Of a stretch of 64,000 nt of DNA, positions 56,866 to 64,000 are shown in pieces. A program made the position numbers and the translations under genes. A model generated the notes under the pieces. It ran no database searches. It was not told the origin of the DNA and saw only the letters and a program-made list of their open reading frames with translations. The stretch is from Corinectria fuckeliana (lineage: Eukaryota > Ascomycota > Sordariomycetes > Hypocreales > Nectriaceae): positions 248,001 through 312,000 of the forward strand of contig WPDH01000042.1 of the NCBI GenBank assembly GCA_019137255.1, in the 5' to 3' direction. How positions within the stretch are numbered: position 1 is the first letter of the stretch; every line of letters begins with the position of its first letter.

Positions 56866-57130
56866 GTGGAAGGACGCCTGAAGAGGAACTAATGAGCGAA
56901 TGTGGCGGCTTGATCGTGGGCCTAGATTTGGTCATCATGTATATATGTCGATTGATATGAAGTAGAAAATGTGAAATGAAATGATTCAACTTCCAATGTG
57001 TAGCAGGCCGTCTGAAACTTGGCGTATTACCGCCATTCTTCCCGTTCTTGCCCTCGTATCTGAGTATCCAAATCTGAACGCCAGAAAGGCTTCATCCAAA
57101 GAGAAAAGCAAGTCTCAACTCAGCTTAGTA

Positions 57131-58538
57131 TCACTCTAGGCCATTGTGGTCCGCATCTTCTTCCTCTCCTGCTTCTTCCTCTTCGTCCTCGTCCTCGTCC
57201 TCGTCCTCTTCGTCCTCCTCGTCTAGATTAGGATCAGGCATGACGATGTTGTTCAAAAATGAAACCTGAACAAATCATCAGCGTTCCAGTCACAATCAGT
57301 CTCCACACGGAAACATCACTTACAAATCCAACCAGTGGTCGTAGAATCTCGCTAAGCTTCTCCTGTGCATCTTCACTGGTGAGCAAGTCGTCTTCGATCT
57401 TCTTTCCCACCGTAAAGTTCTTCAACCTGAGCAGCTCAATGTCAGGATGGTCGCGTGGGTAGCCCTGTTCATGCGATTAGCTACTGTCAAGTCCACGTTT
57501 ACTCCTGTGGATTCGCACCGATGGCGCTATTGCCAGCGCACCCTCCTTGTTCTCCGCCGCGAAGGCGTGCAACGCAGCCTTTTCTTTGGCGCCCTTTTTG
57601 AGCTTCGGGAGGAACATCCGCTTGAAGTCAGGATCGTTGAGAACCCGGCGCCAGCCCTTGGGCCGCCGGTCGATGCTCTGGCGGAGGGCCAGTAGCTTGT
57701 CCCCGGCGGGAGACCAGATGCCGCCGCCGACAAAGGCCGAGCCGGGCTCGCAATGGACATAATAGCACGCATATGGGCCCTTGCGGCCGGTACGGGACCA
57801 AGCAGCGGAGAAATGAGGCTGCAGAAAACACGGGGCGTCAGTGACATGTTCTCGAATTGCGCGATTGGGACCGGACCTTGTAGGGTGTAGGGTTTTTGCT
57901 AAAGCGGATGTCTCTGTAGATACGGAAGATGATGTCCTTGACGGGTAGCTCGGGTATCGTCTCATCAGCGTCGATGACGGTCTCGGTTGCGCTAGTTACG
58001 AACGACTCCCAGTCTTTCAAGGCGCGCCTGTATTCGGGGTCATGCGCTACGATCCAATTAACAATGTCGTTCGCTGCAGATGTTCCGTCACTCGCTCACA
58101 TTTCAGCCACGGCCTACGGTTATTTGCCTTGAGGTCCTTCAAGAAACGCAGCGTATTCGGGTGCAGCTTCGCGTCTTCATACTCGACGCCACCGGGATCG
58201 AGAAGTTTCGGCAACGGGATGAACGTTACTTTTGGCGGCGCATCCGAGTCGTCTGAGTTGTCGTCGTCCTCTTCCTCTTCCTCTTCCTCCTCCGCTTCCT
58301 GCTTGTGCTCCTCATCCTGATACGGCTCTTCCGAATCTTCCGAATCTTCCTTGTTTGTGGCCTGCTTCTTCGAGGGTCGTCCGCGCTTCCGCTTCCGCTG
58401 CAGGTCCGGCTCTACGACCTCTTTGCTGTTGAGCTCGTCGGAGCTGCTGTCGAAGTACTGGCTCTTGGTGGATGTGCGCCGTGAACTCCGGCGGGGAGCG
58501 GCGAGTGCTTCGTCGGCGGTGCGCTTTCGAGGCGGCAT
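57131..58538 (-). CDS. TIGR02453 (DUF2461) family protein with acidic and basic N-terminal region
   Basis: Five exons, 58100-58538, 57877-58046, 57519-57818, 57324-57464 and 57131-57265; 394 residues, all closing in phase. The core DUF2461 domain covers about residues 105-370: LRFLKDLKANNRRPWLK, HDPEYRRALKDWESFV, IFRIYRDIRFSKNPTPYKPHFSAAWSRTGRKGPYACYYVH, FVGGGIWSP and GYPRDHPDIELLRLKNFTVGKKI. The N-terminal 100 residues carry KRTAD, an RKRKRGRPSKK AT-hook-like basic cluster and a long Glu/Asp run, suggesting nuclear localisation. The C-terminus is another Glu/Asp-rich tail encoded by CCTCGT-type microsatellite DNA. Molecular function of the family is unknown. The donor of intron 2 (GTCCGG) is non-consensus. 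Confidence 0.9.
57169..57230 (-). repeat. TCC/TCG-type microsatellite encoding acidic tail
   Basis: Repeated CCTCGT and TCCTCT trinucleotide blocks encode the Glu/Asp-rich C-terminus of the DUF2461 protein and are likely length-variable. Confidence 0.75.
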
Positions 58539-58976
58539 TTTGGTCACGCTGGAAATCAATAGCGATCAGACAGCTGAGAAGAGCCAAGAATAGAATCGAG
58601 TATTCACAGCGAGCTAGGCCAGGCTTAGGTGGGATATGGATGGTGTCGTCATATGTTGCTTCCCTCGCGTCGCGCGTTAGTATCTATTATCTAGTGCATT
58701 GGCAGAACGGCTTAGGTAGGTACGCGCGCTGTCACGTGGGGATTTTGGTCGACGTCCCAATTCATTCAGGTCTCAACTTGCTCACTTTGGCTTTAATTAG
58801 GGATTCATACCAACCACAATGACAAGCCATGAAGACACTTTGTCAAAAAACGCCAGATTCTATTCAGTCCTAGTTAACCTATTTACGCTAAGTCGATTCC
58901 CATGGTATCAGGTCCCCCCCGAACCCCTCTCGTATCCCCAATTCTTGCCGTCACTTAGTAACAATTGGCTGTGTAA
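58539..58976. other. Intergenic between two minus-strand genes
   Basis: About 440 bases with the DUF2461 gene promoter. Nothing else was seen. Confidence 0.55.
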
Positions 58977-59438
58977 TCATCTGCATTTCATCTCCCTCGA
59001 GGCCAGCTTGTCCAGCGTTTCCTCCGTCCATTCCTCCACATAGTTGCGGAGACTTTCTCGATCCTCGCCGTCTGTCGCCGTCGCCTCGACGAGGATGGCG
59101 CACACGCGGATTGCGGTCCGTCGTCTTTCCCAATCGGTGCGACCCGACTGAGCCGGCATACGCGATGCCAGCTCTTCCGGGAAGTAGCAGCAGCTCCAGA
59201 TGGTCTTGACGCGGTCGGTCATGGGCTGCTTGAAGTCACCTTGAAAGGCGTGACGAAGCAGCTGTACAGTGTACTCGAACCATTCCTTCGAGTCGGACAA
59301 GACGGAGTGCGATTTGAGGAGCGCAATCGTCTTGATAATGCGGTGTTCAACGGTCTCGAGAACGCCGCAAATCTGGAGGATATCTTGCCTGACGGTGTTC
59401 CACTCAGTGTTGGATCTCGTAACAGGAGGGCCCATCAT
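58977..59438 (-). CDS. Unrecognised 153-residue protein
   Basis: Single-exon frame starting MMGPPVTRSNTEWN, chosen because codons downstream of this ATG show strong G/C third-position bias while the upstream in-frame stretch is AT-rich. The product is helical and charged, with repeated Trp/Phe (WFEYTVQLLRHAFQGDF; RVKTIWSCCYFPEEL; RTDWERRRTAIRVCAILVEA; YVEEWTEETLDKLASREM). No signal peptide or membrane segment. I do not recognise the family and propose no function. Coding bias is the main support. Both neighbours are also on the minus strand. Confidence 0.6.
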   Translation of the reverse strand: MMGPPVTRSNTEWNTVRQDILQICGVLETVEHRIIKTIALLKSHSVLSDSKEWFEYTVQLLRHAFQGDFKQPMTDRVKTIWSCCYFPEELASRMPAQSGRTDWERRRTAIRVCAILVEATATDGEDRESLRNYVEEWTEETLDKLASREMKCR

Positions 59439-60395
59439 CTTCGCTGTTGATGATGAGGATGATGATGTAAGTATATTGAAGTATTGGTCGATTTTAAATA
59501 TATGTTCCTTAATATCTTTTTTGTGTAGTGAAGTATAACGAAGAGAAGTGTAGTGAGGAACCGACACCGGAAGACTGGAACGGCTTGAATCAACTGATGG
59601 CTGTTGCTTCTGAATCCTTGGACTGAGTGATAAAGTCTAGAAGAAGAGCAGAATACTGGGATTATATCGTGATGGGCGCCTGCTCAACTTCAGAATCACC
59701 ATCACGGTCCTCAAGGCGACAAGGTTCTGAGTCCAAACTTAGCCCACACCTGTTGGTCTGAATTGCCACCCACCGCTTTGAAACACTGCAACCTATTGTT
59801 CTATAGACTCGCTATTCAATGGGGACATCCCGATTTGGAGGCTTTGGTCGAGTTTTCTCGTCTCGTCCCGTGCAAGACTATTTGCATTCCCATGGAAAGC
59901 AGGCGGTTTAGGCGTCTCACTCAATCCTTAAACGAGCACCATTTCCTACAGGAATACCACTCTGCACATACTCTTATACGGTCCTCTTGTACCGTGGGAC
60001 TTCACACTGCTCATTCAGCAACTTATACTTCTAGTTTCTGTCAGCTATGGGGAATGCCGCGTTTCTCGGAAGCAGCTACGTGCGTGGTAGTGCTATGCCA
60101 TTAAGGCATTCGGACTGACGCACAACCAAAGGAAATATACTTCGTAGTGGGTGCTAAAATGCATACGCCACTTTTCAAATGCACAGACAGTAATTACATG
60201 GTCTTGGCACCTAGAGAGTTATGCATGGACCTGGGTCTGTGCAGTTTAAGTCTCGATTTTTGCGCTCATCTACTTTACATTCCCAATACAGGTAGATACA
60301 ATGCAGGGCATATCCCGATTCACCACCAACCAAACACCTGAAAACGTGGAGCAATTATGTTTCTTATCCCATTTGACAATCCAGCGTCTATGCAT
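59439..60395. other. Intergenic, downstream of BiP
   Basis: About 960 bases with the promoter of the small gene and the BiP 3' UTR. No gene was recognised. Confidence 0.55.
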
Positions 60396-62643
60396 TTAAA
60401 GCTCATCGTGGAAATCACCAGCCTCATCTTCGCCACCAGCGCCACCAGCACCCTGGTACATCTTGGAGGTGATGGGGTAGGCGACGTTGGAAAGCTTCTC
60501 CTTCTGCTCCTCAAGGTCCTCAGTGGTGGCGTCAGCGCCGTTCTCCTCGAGCCACTCGGTAGCCTCCTTGACAGCCTCAAGAATCTAGAATCAATGTCAG
60601 TAGCCGTAACAGGGTTTGAGTTGATTGCGGGTGAACTCACAGTCTCCTTGTCCTCATCGTCAATCTTGCCGCCAAGACCCTCGTCATCGTTGGCCTGGTT
60701 CTTCAGGCTGAAGGCGTAGTTCTCGAGACTGTTTCGGGCCTCGATGCGCTCACGAGTAGCCTTGTCCTCCTCGGCGTACTTCTCAGCCTCGGCAACCATG
60801 CGGTCGATCTCATCCTGAGTGAGACGGCCCTTGTCGTTGGTGATGGTGATGGTCTCCTGCTTGCCAGTGCCCTTGTCGTGAGCAGAGACCTTCAGAATGC
60901 CGTTGGCATCGAGCTCGAAAGAGACCTCAACCTGGGGAACACCACGGGGTGCGGGGGGGATGCCAGTAAGCTCGAACTTGCCGAGGAGGTTGTTGTCCTT
61001 GGTAAGAGATCGCTCACCCTCGAAGACCTGGATCAGGACGACGGGCTGGTTATCAGCGGCGGTAGAGAAGATCTGGCTCTTGCGGGTAGGGATGGGGGTG
61101 TTGCGGGAGATGAGCTTGGTCATGACTCCACCGGTGGTCTCGATACCGAGAGTCAGGGGGTTGACGTCCATGAGGACGAGCTCCTCAGTACCCTCCTCGC
61201 CGGAAAGAACACCAGCCTGAACAGCAGCGCCGAAAGCGACAGCCTCATCGGGGTTGATACCCTTGGAGGCCTTCTTGCCACCAAAGTACTCCTCAATCAA
61301 GGACTGAACCTTGGGGATACGGGTAGAGCCACCAACCAGAACAATGTCGTCGATCTCGTGCTTCTTGACGTTGGCGTCCTTGAGAACCTGCTCGACAGGC
61401 TTGATGGTCTTCTTGAAGAGGTCGATGTTGAGCTCCTCAAACTTAGCGCGGGTCAGGGTCTCAGAGAAGTCGTTGCCCTCGAAGAAGGCCTCGATCTCAA
61501 TGCGGGTGCTCATCTGAGAAGACAGGGTTCGCTTGGCCTTCTCGGCCTCACGTTTCAACTTGCCCATGGCCTTCAGGTCCTTGGTGATGTCGACGCCGTT
61601 CTTCTTGTTGTAGGACTTGGCGAAGTGGTTGATGACGCGCTGATCGAAATCCTCACCACCCAAGTGGGTGTCACCAGCAGTAGCCAGAACCTCGAACACA
61701 CCCTGGTCAATGGAGAGAAGGGACACATCGAAGGTACCACCACCGAGATCGTAGACAATGATCTGTCGCTCGCCATCGGTCTTGTCCAGGCCGTACGCGA
61801 TAGCGGCGGCGGTGGGCTCGTTGACAACTCGGAGGACGTTGAGACCGGCAATGATACCGGCATCCTTGGTAGCCTGTCGCTGGTTGTCCTGTGGTTAAGT
61901 TAGCCAGCTGCAGGCGGGTCCAAAAGATTACTGCAAAACTTACGTTGAAGTAGGCAGGGACGGTAACAACGGCGTGGGTAACCTTCTTGCCGAGGTAAGA
62001 CTCAGCGACCTCCTTCATCTTGCCAAGAATCATGGCAGAGATTTCTTCGGGGGTGAACTGCTTAGCAGTACCCTCGACCTGGACCTGGACGATGGGCTTG
62101 CCATCCTTGTTTACGACCTTGTAAGGGAAGTGCTTCAAGTCGGCCTGGACATCCTTGTCGGAGAACTTGCGACCAATCATACGCCTGCGGACGTGGTTAG
62201 CGATTCGGTTTCCATGAGTTTGGGGTGTGTAGGTTTGCATACTTGACATCGAAGACGGTGTTGTAGGGGTTGGCGGCGGCCTGGTTCTTGGCGGAGTCTC
62301 CAACCAGGCGCTCGTCCTCGGTGAAGGCGACGTAAGAGGGAGTGATTCGGTTACCCTGATCGTTGACGAGAATTTCGACCTTGCCCTTCTGCATCACACC
62401 CACACAGCTGTAGGTGGTACCCAAATCCTGTAGAACGACGGTTAGCTGGGTCAGGTTGAAGAAGGGAGCTGGAGCTCAGCGAGCTCGCAGCGCAGTGCGG
62501 GCACGTACAATACCGATGACGGTGCCGTAGTTGTCGGCCTCGTCGGCGTTCACAGTCTGGACGAAGGCGGCGGGGGAGAAGATGAGGGCGATCCAACAAA
62601 GGAGTCCCAGGCCCAGGGCCATTGAGCTCCTTGAACGAGCCAT
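60396..62643 (-). CDS. ER Hsp70 chaperone BiP/Kar2
   Basis: Lumenal Hsp70 that folds and translocates secretory proteins and senses ER stress. Exons 62509-62643, 62243-62427, 61944-62184, 60641-61888 and 60396-60584; 665 residues. Signal peptide about 1-33 (MARSRSSMALGLGLLCWIAL...). Nucleotide-binding domain marks: IGIDLGTTYSCVGV, VPAYFNDNQRQATKDAG, IVYDLGGGTFDVSLL and IVLVGGSTRIPKVQ. The linker/substrate domain carries LVLMDVNPLTLGIETTGGVM and the lid EEDKATRERIEARNSLENYAF. The C-terminus, GGAGGEDEAGDFHDEL, supplies the HDEL retention signal, which appears only when the last intron (ACT|GTGAGT...TCTAG|ATT) is removed. All introns are phase-consistent. Upstream 280 bases contain a CCCCACGTGACA element (about 62926-62937) that could be an ERSE-like/bHLH-bZIP site; see findings. 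Confidence 0.97.
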
Positions 62644-64000
62644 GGCAGGAGGAGTGGTGCGGTTACTTGCGAAAAGGCGCGGCAGTGCGGTTTCAAGAGG
62701 AAAAGAAGAGATAAGTTGCTCCAACGCAGTGAGGTTCTATATCCTCAACCTGGCGTGTTCAATTAAGTGTGGAGGGGGTATCGTGGATGGTGGAGGAGTC
62801 GGGTTTGGAGGATAGGAAGGGAGTCCGGGGCTTATGAAGGCCGTCTCCAAAAAAGTTGAGGTGTCCAGATTGCACAAGAGGCCAGATTTCACATCACCCG
62901 CCACCACTGGCACCCTTGCGCTGTGCCCCACGTGACAGGGGTCCCGGCTGTGAGCTGCTGCGAGCTGCACTGTGCGGCAGCCCTACCGCAAGTGTCTTTT
63001 CAAGTGCGCCAGTGGGCTGCGCCATCGAGACTCTTGCTACAGTACGTCATCCCCAGAGGTGCTCACAGTGCGAGACCAGAGTGCCTGTTCACCGACACCA
63101 TCGGGTAGTTACGTACCTAGCCTACTAAGGGGTCCCCGGCAGCGCCTCAGCATCGGCATTGCGAGAAGCCAGCGGTTGGCCACTGCTTCAGATTCCACAC
63201 GCCACCAACGTGCTGACGTTCACTGCTTTGCCCTGAAAGAGGGAGGATTTAGTTCTACAACATTCCGCTGGGGGGCAAAAGATGAGTCACAGTTGTATCT
63301 ACCTGGTCTACATACCTACGAAGACAATGACACGCCAAACAAAAAAGACTTACATGGTCTAGTAGACACAGTGGCCTGTGGTGAAAGTGGCCTCTCCACT
63401 GGATCAATGCCTCCAGTTTCGAGAATATTCCCAACACGGCAGCGGGGCACCCGGAGCCACGCTACCGATCCTATATGGTGGTCTCTAACACGAGAGGATC
63501 TGTTACCTGTCCTTAATATCGGTCCTGTTCAATCCCACCCATGAGATCCATCGACGTTGATTGTTAGCCAAGTAAACCGTCCACCGTGTCTCTTCTTTTC
63601 GTACTCCGTAGCACCCTTGTTATTTCCATTACCGCTAGCATGGCAAAAGTGGCCACCTCTCATCCTACGACGTGGTACACTCAAGCAATGTTCCGCCACA
63701 AAAAGCCACCTATTACTTGTCACACAAATAGCCAGACTTTGATTGGTCGTTCCGCCGGATTTAATTAACACTAGTTGGCTAAACTACACAGTACCTTATT
63801 AATAACCATAAGCTGAGACAAGCTCAGGGTCAATGTGTCCAGAACTGCGCCCATTTGTTACCCTACACCACAGCCCCGAACAGGCTAGGAAAGGAATAGA
63901 AACTTGCCGAAGAAGTAAAAGCTAGCACGAACCAGAAAGGTGTCTAGTTCTCCGACAGCTAATCTACATCGCAACAGGACGAACGTTGTACCACTTCTGA
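62644..64000. other. BiP promoter and right edge
   Basis: About 1.36 kb to the window end. It contains the BiP promoter. Frames here are short, overlap on both strands and resemble no family; no RNA gene or repeat was recognised. Confidence 0.5.
62926..62937. promoter_or_regulatory. Candidate CACGTG/CCACG stress element upstream of BiP
   Basis: CCCCACGTGACA lies about 285 bases upstream of the BiP start codon. It contains the CCACG half of an ER stress element and an E-box core. CACGTG is common, so function is only suggested by position. Confidence 0.3.

Noticed and set aside
60878..61903. 341-codon open frame antisense to BiP
   Set aside because: Long antisense frames opposite Hsp70 genes are a well-known by-product of their codon bias. 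The sense strand is unambiguous BiP and the antisense product resembles no family.

Overview
The window is nuclear DNA of a filamentous ascomycete, most likely a Sordariomycete. Evidence: short (about 50-100 nt) GT-AG introns with CTNAC-type branch sites, GC-rich third codon positions in genes, best-recognised products that are fungal (3-carboxymuconate cyclase of the Neurospora type, Kch1/Prm6, NACHT-ankyrin NLR), an HDEL ER-retention tail, and one AT-converted transposon with the look of repeat-induced point mutation (RIP). Two undetermined bases at about 10312 sit in a poly-C run, so this is draft sequence.

Layout: (1) 1-3.3 kb: a broken coding remnant at the left edge, QCR6 (complex III hinge protein) and a WBP2-like GRAM/PPxY protein, all minus strand. 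(2) 3.3-10.4 kb: a long stretch with no supportable gene, rich in palindromic CTACC/GGTAG repeats. (3) 10.4-20 kb: RraA-like aldolase (+), formin-type GBD/FH3 protein (-), carboxy-muconate cyclase (+), CNNM/Mam3 CBS-domain membrane protein (-). (4) 20.5-22.3 kb: a 1.85-kb RIP-degraded Tc1/mariner-Fot1-like element with intact 47-bp terminal inverted repeats. (5) 22.7-33.7 kb: phosphoglycerate dehydrogenase, two-domain glyoxalase I with a probable mitochondrial leader, an unrecognised disordered nuclear-type protein, a roadblock-like protein and a predicted pseudokinase with a cysteine-rich insert. (6) 36.3-47.6 kb: Kch1-type potassium-transport protein, a PNPOx/FAD-NAD(P) reductase fusion, a cytochrome P450, and an NLR gene (SesB-like hydrolase, NACHT, eight ankyrin repeats) carrying an in-frame stop. 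(7) 47.6-64 kb: a gene-poor spacer, NMN adenylyltransferase, a secreted EEP-family nuclease, a TIGR02453 (DUF2461) protein, a small unrecognised protein, and BiP/Kar2.

The genes are mostly independent housekeeping loci (respiration, NAD and serine synthesis, methylglyoxal detoxification, ER folding) rather than a pathway cluster. The accessory block at 39-47.6 kb (flavin reductase-like protein, P450, broken NLR) is the part that looks lineage-specific. Exon structures below were derived by hand from splice signals, reading phase and family expectation; every multi-exon gene given here closes in frame (apart from the stated in-frame stop of the NLR).
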